The notes beneath the pieces were generated by a model. That model made no database searches, was not told the DNA's origin, and was given only the letters and a program-made list of their open reading frames with translations. From Congeria kusceri (taxonomy: Eukaryota > Mollusca > Bivalvia > Myida > Dreissenidae), in the NCBI GenBank assembly GCA_027627225.1, contig JAPFQT010000166.1, positions 372,001 through 436,000 on the forward strand: a DNA stretch of 64,000 nt, read 5' to 3'. The position numbers and the translations under genes were made by a program. Positions 24,311-36,130 of the stretch are shown piece after piece. Each line of letters opens with the position of its first letter. Position 1 is the stretch's first letter.

Positions 24311-25431
24311 TTCTGCAAGTCATTCGGGCCGACTTGCAAAGTGTCCCCGGCCACCACATGTGTGACATGCACCTCGGAAGGTGTTACTGCCTAGTGATCT
24401 TCTAGGTTTGTAGCTGCCTCTTTCTCCTCTATGTTGTGGTGGTTGTTGGAATCTCCCTCTTCTAAAGTTTCTGCCAACATAATAGGTTGGGTTAGTGTTC
24501 CCCTTCTGCAATTCCTCAATCTTCCTGTTCAATTCGTTTACCATCTCTCTCAATTCGTTGATCTCTGACTTCTCTTCCTTTTCAGTCTTCTGAGCAACAT
24601 TGCATGGCTTCTTCTTATCTGTTGTTTGGAGCTCTTTCTCCAATCTTCGTAACTCTATCTTGAACCTGTCGTAGTCATCTATTGCGTCGTACTTGTACTG
24701 AGCTATATCCTTCAGCTCAAGTTTCAATCCTTGAAAAAGCACTTGTTTCAAGAGCTGATCATCTCCTCTTTTGATTGCTTTCAGTTCTTCTGCTCTGGCG
24801 TACAAATCTTCCAGCCTTGATGCATAAGTTGTAACTTCTTCAGATCCTTGGGTACAGGAGTAAAATTTTCTCATGACCGACTCCTGCGATTCTATGCTAC
24901 CGTAAGTACCTTCTAGCTTCTTCTTAACTTCTTGGATGGTTATACTAGGTCCTAATCTCCGCACGATATCGCTGGCTGTGCCTCGCACTGACCTTCTCAC
25001 TCCCAGCGTAACTTGCTTTTCCGTGAATGTTCCCTCTGTCAACAGTGTGTCTATTTCATACTTAAAGGCATCCCACGAAACTTCACCTTTATTATCTTCC
25101 CCCGAGAATGTAGAAAACTTTGGGAAATGGTATGTTCCTGTCTCTGGAGTAGCAGGAGTTCTCAGTAATGAATACTCATACCTTGATCTTTCGATTGGCT
25201 GTGTCTTGATGGTTTTCTATCCTCGCCCATCTTCTGGCCAAGACTTCTCAGAAATAGACCCAAGTCTTCCTCACTTTCTGTCTGAGGATCCATGTTCAAA
25301 GCATGAAGCGCCTCTAGTAGCTTCTTTTCCTTTTCTGACAACGTTTGTTCTCGTTCAGACCCACCGCTTACTAATTCACTCTTAGATGAGTCATCTTCTT
25401 CCTTTGACCTTGCATAATCCCTACTATCCAT
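24311..25431 (-). pseudogene. Ty3/gypsy gag, frame-broken
   Basis: It starts at the ATG at 25431 (MDSRDYARSKEEDD, acidic N-terminus) and runs in that frame to about 25175, where a single-base shift moves the coding signal to another frame. That frame continues (YEYSLLRTPATPETGTYHFP) into the capsid-like alpha-helical region (VRRSVRGTASDIVRRLG, a layout resembling gag and the domesticated PNMA proteins), a coiled coil (KEEKSEINELREMVNELNRK) and a basic nucleocapsid with one zinc knuckle. The knuckle shows C-x2-C-x4-H, but the expected fourth cysteine is Pro, followed by TGA at 24320-24322, after which the frame stays open into the 80-bp array. Confidence 0.8.
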
Positions 25432-26544
25432 TATAATTAAGAAACTAATTAATAAACAGACTGAAATGTAAAACAGATTCTACATAATACACACAAAATA
25501 AATTATGGAAATCCTCTGCAAATCTGAAAATGTGCAAATAAATGTTAATGTTTTAATAAAAATTTACATTGCTGCAACAAGTATAAAACATCAAACTACT
25601 CACTGCAAAATAATACAGTTATAAATCAATTAATCAATCTGCCTTTCCTGAAATTTTAAAACAGGCATGTCAAGGTCAAACTTTCAATGTCAATACTTTT
25701 ACCGTCAAGGTCAATATCCCAGTATATCAAGCATGTGTAGCATTCAGCAAGATTTCAAATTAAACCACCGCTATATAGCTGTGTGATATGAATGCTGGTC
25801 ACTACCTCCAGACAAACAACACATCTGAAATAAAACTAGTTGGCCTCTGAAAAGTACTGTTATAACAAAAAATAATATGATATACTATGTACTGTTTTCA
25901 AAATGATGGCAACATTATGAAAAGTAAAGATGCTTCAGCTAAATATAATTATAGACTTGTTAGAATTAAGAACCTCCACCTAGGTTTATTTATTTATATG
26001 CTATGGTATAATGCAATAGTGACACTTTCCCAAATTTTCCTTTTCACTTTCCTAGACTATTTAGAAAATTGCAGTTCTAAATGAAACAGATAACAAAATA
26101 TAGCAAAATATTTACAAAATACTGTACCCAAATGGTTGTTTACAACCTGATAAAGAAATTCAACTGCCATTGACTAAATAAATGGCCTTCCACTATTGGT
26201 ACTTACAAAAACAAGTTAAACAGCTGTCTGGATCAATCAATAGGCCACTAGACTGCAATTTAATTGTCACATGGTCCACTGTCAGTTCGAGGGTCCTTGA
26301 CGATGTACACACTGCAACTCCAAGCTGCCCCCTCAATACAAATCAGCAGTGCAAAAACACTTTTCAGTTGTTAAACAATAGAAACAAAAGTTTATACACT
26401 TTGGGCGCCATTTGTAAATTGTGTGCTGTAGTGATAGATGAATAGTAAATTATCTACACAACACAATGGGTTCGATTATATGTCTGTTTAATAGTTACCC
26501 TCCATGTTCACGTCAATCAGTTGACAACATGATAGTATTTAATA
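25432..26544 (-). other. 5' leader of the retrotransposon
   Basis: This non-coding stretch lies between gag and the 44-bp array. No open frame of note and no clear primer-binding site are seen. It is AT-rich and otherwise featureless. Confidence 0.5.
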
Positions 26545-27205
26545 CTAATATGAGTATATATCTGTCAAGGTCGCAGACACTGATATCACTTGCATGAGTA
26601 TATATCTGTCAAGGTCGCAGACACTGATATCACGTCTATGAGTATATATCTGTCAAGGTCGCAGACATTGATATCACGTGCATGAGTATATATCTGTCAA
26701 GGTCGCAGACACTGATATCACGTGTATGAGTATATATCTGTCCAGGTCGCAGACATTGATATCATGTGTATGGGTATATATCTGTCAAGGTCGCAGACAC
26801 TGATATCACGTGTATGAGTATATATCTGTCAAGGTCGCAGACACTGATATCACGTGTATGAGTATATATCTGTCAAGGTCGCAGACACTGATATCACGTG
26901 TATGAGTAAATATATGTCTAGGTCGCAGACACTGATATCACGTGTATGAGTATACATCTGTCAAGGTCGCAGACACTGATATCACGCGTATGAGTATACA
27001 TCTGTCAAGGTCGCAGACACTGATATCACGCGTATGAGTATACATCTGTCAAGGTCGCAAACACTGATATCACGCGTATGAGTATATATCTGTCAAGGTC
27101 GGAGACACTGATATCACGTGTATGAGTATATATCTGTCGAGGTCGCAGACACTGATATCACGTGTATGAGTATATATCTGTCAAGTTTGCAGACACTGAT
27201 ATCAC
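26545..27205. repeat. 44-bp minisatellite, about 15 copies, in the retrotransposon leader
   Basis: The unit GTATATATCTGTCAAGGTCG plus CAGACACTGATATCACGTGTATGA recurs every 44 bp with few substitutions. It lies between the 5' LTR and gag of the Ty3/gypsy element, so it would be in the transcript leader. Confidence 0.9.
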
Positions 27206-27289
27206 ATGCTGAAGCCCTGCAATTATAAATTACGGATTCTCAACAGTAATAGACCAAATATACAATCACAATAATATTGAAATATATAA

Positions 27290-27619
27290 TCATGATGATG
27301 AAGGAATAAATATACGCTAATATCTAGTGGCCGTCTATACAATGTTTCCGCTGAATTACATCACAATAACTCGACAACTTAAACAAATTGTTCACACCGG
27401 CATAATAAGAACAATAGTAATTGCAATTAGAACAATATGTACATTTCCATACAGGACATTTACCACAACAACAACATACCAATTGTGGATTGGCCTCTCA
27501 CGACAACACCTGACACTGGACCCTGAGCTGTTCCCCTGTGCTGGGCTACTGCAATATTAATGCATATGTGCACATAAATATTAAAGACGGTGATAATTGT
27601 TACGACCGTTAATAATATA
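27290..27619 (-). repeat. 5' LTR, part A (downstream, U5-side half)
   Basis: It matches 16770-17107 of the 3' LTR at roughly 90% identity and stops at TAATATA (27613-27619). The missing half appears 10.3 kb to the right, starting with the same seven bases. Confidence 0.85.
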
Positions 27620-28003
27620 ATAGCATACACAGGCCATTTTTGAAACTTAAGAAAAACTATAATTATTATATATCATTGGAAAGGTTCAATTCATTATATA
27701 GAGATAATTATAGCCCTTTGCTTACTGCGATATTAAGCTATTATTCACATAAAATGCCGCATTATTGAAAAAAAGATCCTTTGCAACACTCTTCAGTAAA
27801 CCATTCATAGAATTTGTTTTTTTAAAAACTCCAGCATTTTATTTTGTAAGAAAAACACGTGTCCAGCATTTGAAAAAAATATGTTAAAACGATTTCCTCT
27901 AAGTGGCTGTAATGGCAAACCTAAAAGCTGGTTAGATTAAAAAAAAAAAAACAGAAATAAAAGTCAAAAAAGCTGAATGGCAACCATTTTTCAAATCGCC
28001 TCT

Positions 28004-29244
28004 TCATGCGAATGCCTTGCAGGCTGTGTGTACCAGTCGATTTGTTCCGGACTGTCCGGATTTTGTAAAAGAAGGATTATCCATAGGAATGTTACCTTCA
28101 AAATGTTCTTTCTCCGATTCATATATCGCCTGCTGTGAAACATCAGCCATGTGCACTAGTGTATGGAGGCCACAGTAAAAATTATTCATTTGACAGTCAA
28201 CAGTCAGACTAATCGCTTGTTTAGACTCTTCAATCGTGCTTTTATAATTTTTAACTACATCTGGCAATAAACTGGCCCTATATTCAGAATTTCTTCAAGC
28301 ATTGAATAAAATTTTGTTTCTGTGGACGCTCTGTCACTCATGGTATTTTTTATATTACAAAGAATTTGTTTTGCTGGACTTTCCGTATTTTCGCCCTTAC
28401 TTGCTAAGTCAATGTCATTTAAAATATCTTTAAATGTGTCGAATGTATAAGATGCTGATTTGGTCGCCATATCATGTAAACCTAAAAGCAAGTAGTTTCC
28501 GTCACTTTCAGACAATTGCCGTCGGACTATCACAGACCTTTCCACTGACCAATTGTTAATTGTGCTTACAGACGGCAGTTTAATGGGACTTTTGTTTCAA
28601 AGTTTTAAAACAGCTTTAATTACCGGACTCACATTTTCACAAGACACATGACAATCTGAAGTCTGTAAACACATTCATGAAGCTCTGGCATATAACAGTT
28701 TTTTCATCAAATAAGGCCATATCTTCAATGTTCTGCAAAGAAGCATTTTGAATATTGAGATCATCAATTATAACTTAAAGGTTCTTGATCTCTTCATTTC
28801 TTTGCAGTATTTCATTTTTTAGGTCACATATTTTTTAATTAAGTTCCTGAATTTCTAATTCATGTTCTGTAACCATATCAATGTCAGCGTCAAATTTCTA
28901 AAATTTTCTCGTCAACATGCTTCTCTGTTAGCAGTGCGTTTTGAAGCTTTTCGCTGCGATTCAGTTTTATTAATATATTTACCAAAACTTTCATTTAAAC
29001 TATCTTTTTCAGCCAAGGTTTAATCGAATTCGTCTCCTTTCAATTTTATTTCATTTTTCGTTTGATGCAGCTCAGATGCCAGAGTTTCAGACACAGACAT
29101 ATAAGCCTCAGCTCTAATACGCAAATCATCATTTGTAGAAAATGGATCAGTTCGATTACTTTGACTGACATTTTCATTTTGTTTCTCAATCTGAAACCTT
29201 TCATTCATAAAGCGATCCAAATTTACTTTCCCCTTTACACTCAT
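28004..29244 (-). pseudogene. relic of an unnamed transposon-type protein (NNFYCGLH family)
   Basis: Three minus-strand open pieces (29244-29020, 28545-28255, 28267-28004) read as one decayed gene. The N-terminus starts MSVKGKVNLDRF and predicts a coiled coil. After a stop-rich stretch come LPSVSTINNWSVERSV, then LLGLHDMATKS and TFDTFKDILNDID, then MSDRASTETKF, and in the next frame MNNFYCGLHTLVHMAD. I recall this motif order in uncharacterised multi-copy metazoan proteins that look like transposases, but cannot name the superfamily. About 30-40 codons that normally hold the T-D-E-T-type acidic motif seem deleted between ERSVIVRRQLSE and SDGNYLLLGL. It is inactive. Confidence 0.5.
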
Positions 29245-29567
29245 TTTACTTATTTAAATTCTGAAATGTTTGCTATGTACGTGTAACAATACCCAGTACT
29301 GATTTATATTTCATATTCTGTCCATATTTTTCAATGATATATTTTGTTGTTCTGTCAATGCCACGGCACTTGATATACTCAACAACACTTCAATTTTTCA
29401 GAATTTCTGAATCCATTGTGATCGATCTGAAAATAAATAAAAGACTGATACTTACATGATGTTAAGAACTTGCACTAATATCCAGCATGACCCGAGGGCA
29501 GCTACAAAAATAAATAAATAAAAAAACTGAAAGGAATGAAAATAAAACAAATCATAATATATGTTGT
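29245..29567. other. non-coding stretch
   Basis: AT-rich, no feature seen, between the relic gene start and the 801-bp TIR element. Confidence 0.4.
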
Positions 29568-30368
29568 CAGGCCTTTTTCTGACCTTTTTGGGATAAAGTA
29601 CCTTGGTTAATTTGGGAATTTATCGACGTAAACTTTTCAAAATCGGGAAAAATTTGTATTGCTTAATCGTTAGAATAATGAAGAAATTTACATAAGAATT
29701 TTACAGCACTAATAATTTTAATTTAACTCTAAATTGTGATATATACCTAAGCAAGCTATGCAAACAAGAGTTTGAAATCATATGCATGTCTCATATACTA
29801 AAAGCATTGTATATTTATAATAAAAAAAAACAAATCTGACCAACTTCACCAAAATAAAATTTTGGGATCTACTGTCTACATGATTTAACTTTTAATGATG
29901 TGTTAATAAACATCTTTTTGTGCCTCCACTACGTAGATCGCGAAAATATGGGATAACTTGAAAATAAATCTTTACCTCCTTTTATTTAAATCCTTCCATT
30001 AACTGACACATCTACTTTACTTTTGTAAATAACAAAACATTTGCCCATAATTCAGGTTAAATTTCATCATGATAGAGAACAAACAAATCGTTTTTCTTTG
30101 TGTTATCCATTTTATTACACAGCTATTAGAGTGTTCTTCCCTTGTAAACAATGTCAATGATAAAACTAGAGGATATCAAAATGTAAAGCCAATGTGAAAA
30201 GATCGGCTGTGAAGTATTGAAAAATCGTATTTTCACTTTCATTTTCAAAAAAAATACAGGTTTTTTACAATTGTGAATTTTGGGGTCAGAATTGGGAAAA
30301 ATTATGCATATTTGGCATTGGGAACGGGTCCTACTATCGGACCCGTGAGAGCAGTAGAAAAAGGCCTG
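29568..30368. mobile_element. 801-bp non-autonomous DNA transposon, CAGGCC termini, 5-bp TSD
   Basis: CAGGCCTTTTTCT at 29568-29580 is repeated in perfect inverse orientation at 30356-30368, and both ends are flanked by GTTGT (29563-29567 and 30369-30373). Subterminal GGGAAAAATT-type motifs also mirror one another. No transposase is encoded inside, so it would need one in trans. A 67-codon open frame over its right end is not a gene. The superfamily is not assigned. Confidence 0.78.
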
Positions 30369-31703
30369 GTTGTTCATAATTATATCAACAATTCCTATTC
30401 CAAACAAAGTATTTTTTTAATAATTTGCATCAAAATAAATATACATTTTATGAAAATAAAACAATTAACAATTTGAATTAGTATATTTAATTTGAATTAA
30501 ATTGGCTAGTTACTTTAGTTTTTGTCAATGTTTTTTAGTTTTAGTTTTTGTCAATGATACGGCAAAACCACAATGCTTCAGAAAATTAAAATAAAACAAT
30601 ATTAATAGTTAAACTTTGACATTCAATTTTCAAGAAAGTATTCAAACTAAAATTTGAACTAACTAATGATACTTTTCAAGGTTAACAATACATAAATGTA
30701 GCTCTCTCTGGACCATTTGAAAATTAAAATGAAATTACTAATAAGTCTACATATATTGAACTACCACAACTTCCAAGTACGTAGATATTTCCTTAAATGA
30801 ATTACAGATATAGTCACTAATCAGGCATTAAACGAATGATACATACTGTGAAATTAATTCTACAACATACATTAAACGTACAATATACACCCAAACTATG
30901 ATATTTGTTGAAATCGTTTTTGTTTACATGAAACCGAAAGCGAAAAATTGAAATTCTGACGACTCCCGGTATCACCTGGAAATTCCCTTAGTCTTAGCTT
31001 ACAAAATACATTTGCGTGGGAAATGCGCGTCCTAGATTTGAAATGACCTTGACAAAATCGTATAGGAATGTTGCTTGTTATTGTTTACAATTAGGATTTT
31101 TCGCGCATGCGCACTGACTGGTTGGCAACAGCGCTGGTTACAGATACAGAAAACATGCACACATACATGTGTTTGCTCGATAAATCGATCGAAATTTCCG
31201 AAATACATATTTAAACACAACACATAAAATAAAATAAAAAAAACAGTCACATACCGTATTTAAACAATACACATAAAATTTAAAAAAAACAACAATCACA
31301 TACCGACTTAAGTATATAATAAACAAAATTAATATATCAAATAGGCAGGTTAAACAAAAAGTTTCAATGCTTTGAACTAAGCCATAACTTCTCAGTTAAA
31401 TTTACTTTAGACACGAATAAAAGAACTTTTATTTTTAAAAATGATAATGTTTTTTACGAATCCTGATAATTTGTACCAAAACAGTAATGCTATGAATGCA
31501 CTGTGTATGCTAATGTGTGTTATTTTTTATGTAATAAAGTTGCAGGAGATGCATTGTAACGTACAACAAATGTACTGATCAGTCATGTAATATCAACCTG
31601 AAAAGAAACCTGTAGCGTAATACTCGTTAAAAGACAATATTTAAATATGATTTATATTTTTTTAGCACATTGGAATACACAATTTGATGAACTCATTACT
31701 TAT
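30369..31703. other. gene-poor AT-rich stretch
   Basis: Only short open frames (93 codons or fewer) without motifs. A phrase TTACTTTAGTTTTTGTCAATG is partly repeated near 30515 and 30545. No gene is recognised. Confidence 0.4.
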
Positions 31704-32334
31704 CAGGGATCCCTCTCTGGTTTGGGGGAAGAGTGACTGTACCCTCAGGCGGGGGAATTTTAGCGTCTTTTTACACAGAAAGCGAAATTTTGACTTAGCA
31801 AACGAGTCAACAATAAAAACTATTAAATATAGTTTTTAAATCACTTTATTTAGTCTAAGTCTTTACCTGACAACTTTATTCATGAAAATTATCAATAAAT
31901 TGAATATTATATTAACTAGTCAAATTTTAACCATCTACGGTCTACCACTTGAAAATTATCAGGTGGAGCAGTGCAACAGATAATTTTTCTTGCAATTTAA
32001 CAGATTTTCACTTCTGATTTTTAAATCGTTTTTTAACTTCCAATGTGTAACCTTAATTAATTTTGTTAAACTACTTTTACTAATTCTAATACAGTAATAA
32101 ACTGTGTTTTCGACTGAAAGACACTGTATTTGTGCCTTTTTGTTTCACCTGTTTTTAAAACTTTTAAGCAGAAGCCATTTTCCCAAAACAGAAATTACGG
32201 TTCCCGGCAAACAAGTTAGCAGTTAACTGTATATAAATGAAGTTTTATTATGAAAGCACAAATAATCGGGAACCAGACAAGTCAAAACAGTCATTTAACA
32301 TGACAATGTGATGTTCTTCGGATTTTATCGTTAA

Positions 32335-32811
32335 GGTTACAGTATACTAAATATTTCAGGTGTGCAATGCTATACTCTCTAAATAAATCAACACCATTTA
32401 TTTGAAGACACAATTTTCTGTATAGTCACTTGCCATGACTTTATTTTTGAATATTTCTTTGTACATGTGGTAGGAAAAACATTGTTGTGTACTAAAAATT
32501 CACTGTTTCGCTTGAAGGTTGGAGACTACATGACGAGACTTTGACAGTTGGCAGTATACCTTCAACTGGAGAGTAGCCGGTAAAAAGATGGCCGTAAAAC
32601 AGTGAACTTTGATTCGCGTCGAGTTCTTTCTTACATATCACATGACCTATCTTTTTTATTGTCTAAATCAATTCGGCTCGGAATGCTCTTTAAGAAAAGG
32701 TATGGTTATGAGGGTCTCTACGCGCAAAATGTTGAGTTTATTTTTTGTTGAATTTATTGCTTTTACATTGAATTTTGTTAAGGAAATCTTTTAGTATATT
32801 GTGACCTAAAC
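32335..32811. repeat. 477-bp direct repeat, left copy
   Basis: It is identical to 36131-36606 except for two positions (ACATGTGG versus ACGTGTGG, and one extra T in GAATTTTG). It begins GGTTACAGTATAC and ends TATTGTGACCTAAAC, so its own ends are short imperfect inverses (GGTTAC/GTGACC). It contains AAGATGGCCGTAAA, close to a YY1-type initiator site, about 220 bp before the end, and lies directly upstream of the nuclease gene, so it may serve as that gene's promoter. Confidence 0.92.
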
Positions 32812-32853
32812 TGACTTTGGGTTAAAATAAAATATCGTCTGCAAGTGCAAAAT

Positions 32854-33394
32854 ATGGATGAGAAAGCAGATTTTTGGTCATTTCTGAGCAAAAGAGTAGA
32901 AAATAAGTGCATTAAATGCATCAATTCAGATTGTTTGATCTGGAATGGTTGTATTTCAAATAGTTCCTTACCCTATTATGGCCGAATGAGGGCTAAATTG
33001 CCTTCGGACATAAAATCAGAGACATACTTGGTTCACCGTGTAGCGTTAATGTGCTACATGAAGTCAGAATTGAACGCCAGGGACTCTGTGAGCCACTTAT
33101 GCAACAATAGCTTGTGTGTTAAGCCTGAACATTTAAACATAGAGCCCCATTCCACCAACATGGAACGGCGGACATGTTTACAGTTCGGACAGTGCAGCGG
33201 GCATGGAACTGAGCCAGCCTGCATATTTGGTAAAAACATGAATACAACAAGCTTTATCACTTCCTTTTATTCATAGAAATACACTTAAAATACATAAATG
33301 CATGTTTTTTTCATTTTATATCTATTTCTATTGGGTATTTTTGCCTTTTTCAGGTAGAGGAACGCCTGATGCTGACGCGAGGGCCACTTGTTAG
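32854..33394 (+). CDS. His-Cys-box (I-PpoI-type, beta-beta-alpha-metal) endonuclease, two exons
   Basis: Exon 1 is 32854-33229 and exon 2 is 33354-33394 (intron GTAAAAAC...TTTTTCAG, phase 1), giving 138 aa. The core shows VHRVALMCY near residues 55-65, then SHLCNNSLCVKPEHLNIEP, STNMERRTC, CSGHGTEPAC and RGTPDADARATC. This is the zinc-binding loop layout of His-Cys-box homing endonucleases such as I-PpoI: a Cys/His cluster, the catalytic general-base His in SHLC and the metal-binding Asn in STN. These enzymes cut double-stranded DNA. The first exon also has an earlier C-x2-C pair (CIKC). It begins 42 bp after the left 477-bp repeat and ends 57 bp from the tail of the convergent transposase-like gene, suggesting one functional unit. 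All motif residues are present. It is shorter than I-PpoI (163 aa). Confidence 0.75.
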
Positions 33395-33451
33395 AGGTCT
33401 CTTATGCCAAAACAGGTAATAATAACAATTTATTATCAGGTACACAATCAA

Positions 33452-35412
33452 CTAAGCATATTTATGATACTTAAGGTGTGGAAGACTGTCATAATCAGGT
33501 TTGGGGTCACTCATGCCCTTGCCGTAGTGTAATTCCTCATGCAGTTTGTATCGATAATTCCGCGTCCTGGCACGTAAAGCTCGTGCTTTGTTGGTAGCGG
33601 ATGTTTGCTTTCGGTTAAGGTCGTTGCGGTCCTCATATGCTATCTGCTTAATAATCTTTGACCCCTGGGTAAGGTTAGCATTTAGTTCAGTGGTTTTTGC
33701 AATTACAGAGTCAGCATAGCCATTGTTTAATTTGTGAACCTGCCCGTGAATTCGACCTACACAGTTGCGTGAGAAAGTCACAGTTTTAGGATTGACAGCT
33801 TGGTACGACCTGTTTACTGCTTCACTTTTTTGGGTTGTGGTTAAAAGTTTGGTAGCGTCAAGAGCAGCTGGACCTAAAACCATTTCAATGCATTTTTTAA
33901 GGACTTGTTGGTCACTGTCAACCATTTTAACCTTGACATTGTCTGGCATGAAATTCTTAGCTTGCCTATTTGTACCAGCACAGACATAACTGTACTTTGC
34001 ACAATGAGTACCGCAGTAACCACTGAAGCATAGAACAATGGTTGCGATTACATCAACCATGACCTTCTTTAGAACCTTGATGTCACCCTGGTGTTTATTG
34101 TGGGCAGCTTTAAGCTCAGCCATACACCTAGCTTTGACCGAGAGAGCGAACCGACTCCTGATATTAGACTTGGAATGACCCTTGAGCATGCCCTTTGAGA
34201 AAGGCGCTTTGTTGAGCTCGCGCTTCAGCGAGTTGCCTAGGTGCCTCAGATCCTTAAGATGACCCACATTGTGACCGTGAGAGTTACGAACACCTTGGAA
34301 TGCCCTACTGTCCCCATCACAAGTGAAATTTGCTATTTTGATGTCCTTAGAGATCTGGTCACCTAACAACCTATTCCATTTGCCTTCATCACCTATTGGT
34401 TCCCTCTCTGAAACATTTGCAGAACAATGCCCCCTATGATTGGGGCACTGAACAGGTTTACCCTTATTCCTAAGCATTGATGCAGTCCTGCATAGTTTAT
34501 TTGCTACTTGTACCCCTACAATTTGCTTGTTTCTGGTATTGTTTTCACACATAGTGCTTATGGCAATAGTTCCGGCTTGAAAGGGTGTCGCGTCAGAGTT
34601 AACAATTGGATTGTTGTAGCAAGTGTCCCCTTCAACATTTACCTTAGAGGGATCTTTTTGACCAATTTTGGCATTTTCAGCAACTAAGTTTTCTCTAATC
34701 TGGTACATGCTTCTCTCATTTAGGGATTTAAGGGCAGTATTGACCTTATTTGCTTGTTTTTGCATAGCAAGTGGAGAGGGAGCAATGATATTGGTTGTGT
34801 TGAGAATTCTGCGGGAACCTGTGTTCCCAATAGAAGTACTTGCAACACCTATTTGGAAGCCTACATTGATCTGAGCTGCCTTTCTGCCCCTGGTACTTGA
34901 TGGAACCTCATTGTAAAGCTTATAATGCTTGCCTACATATCTGCATCTTGTACATTTTAACCTTTCCTCCCAGCCTAAGCCCCACTTTATGGAAGCACTG
35001 CCGTCAATTACCAAGTCGCCCCTACATTTATCACTTCTTAACCTATGCTTTCTATTTTCAGAGGACATCATAGACTGGAGTAGGGCGGGGACATAGACCT
35101 TGTTCGTAAGTAAGTCGGGATGGACTTTTGATGGAGCAGGAACCCGTAACAGGTCTACATAGCGAATCTTGTTCGCTCTCGGACGCACTAGGGCTTAGCT
35201 GGGGTTTGAGAGCCGTCTACATCCCGAAAAGTAAGAACCTTGTCATTGTAAGCTACCCGTGCTTCAAAGGATGACCTTTCTAACCTTACATAGGTTGTGT
35301 TGGAATTTGACCTTCTTTCATAATTATGTTTTTTTCCCTTCACCGGACTAGTCCCACCTCGTTTAAAACCAACATTGAGCAACTTTTTCTTTTGCTTGGT
35401 TATGAACCCCAT
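33452..35412 (-). pseudogene. Mutator-like transposase-type protein, about 650 codons with one frame break
   Basis: The frame opens at the ATG at 35412 (MGFITKQKKKLLNVGFKR, basic) and runs to TAG at 35188-35190. The frame one base over then continues without interruption to 33452 (578 codons), so a single indel near 35195 splits one gene. Visible motifs: LKCTRC, GFQIGV..., APSPLAMQKQANKVN, NVEGDTCYNN (candidate first Asp), CPNHRGHCSANVSEREPIGDE, NFTCDGDSRAFQG (candidate second Asp), VGHLKDLRHLGNSLKREL and a Cys-rich CFSGYCGTHC. The order resembles the Mutator-like transposase domain (GDG, later DGDS, then a K...H helix), so I infer a DDE/D-type recombinase, but I cannot place it firmly. It is convergent with the His-Cys nuclease. 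If the break is a sequencing error the gene is intact. Confidence 0.6.
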
Positions 35413-36130
35413 TTTGACCAGATTGCCACCTTAAAAAAAGTCAAAGTACTTATTTTGTGCCCAAAATATGCAATTTTGTATTCCCTTAAACCTCTAAATG
35501 TGAGCAGGCAATGCAAATTGACCACCTGCTGCAGTTTAAAGGCACTCATGACATTATATACTAGAATATATAATTGGTGGCCTGTAATTAAAGAGGCTGC
35601 GACAAACAAGGTGCTTTAAAGACTTTACACTTTATTGGTTTGAAACAAGCAATTACTGGAAGCTGATTGATTTCTACACTTCAAAGTATCTTTGATCTCC
35701 CATTTTGACTAATTTGTTAATTGTCTTGGATGAAAGTGGAATTTTTTTTCTATTAAATTTACATTTTTGGGGTGATTTTTTTTTAAAAATACACAAAAAA
35801 TACATTATCAAAATGGCTTAGAGTAAAAATATCTAACAAAGTCATTCTCTCCTCACCCCACATAAGCCCCCCATACATGTTTGTTTGGTTTGTTTGGGTA
35901 ATTTGTCACAAATATTGCAAATATCAGCTTTAATTGTTAGAGGGACATTTAAGCTTCAAGACGCTTGAAATCACCGGCTTCCGACCAAAATCACCTGTGT
36001 TTGAAAATATGAAATAAAATGGCCAAATGGACAGATATACAAGCCAAACTTAAAATATTGGTGCAATATGCATGGGAAGATAATTATATGCAAGAAAAAC
36101 TAATTTTAATGAGAACAAATTTCTCTTATA
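35413..36130. other. spacer between the transposase-like gene and the right 477-bp repeat
   Basis: AT-rich. A possible small coding exon starts with ATG at 36019 (MAKWTDIQAKLKILVQYAWE) and reaches the edge of the right repeat, where TATAG/GTTAC could be read as a splice site. I do not recognise it. Confidence 0.35.

Noticed and set aside
33054..33260. 68-codon minus-strand frame
   Set aside because: Shadow of the His-Cys nuclease exon on plus.
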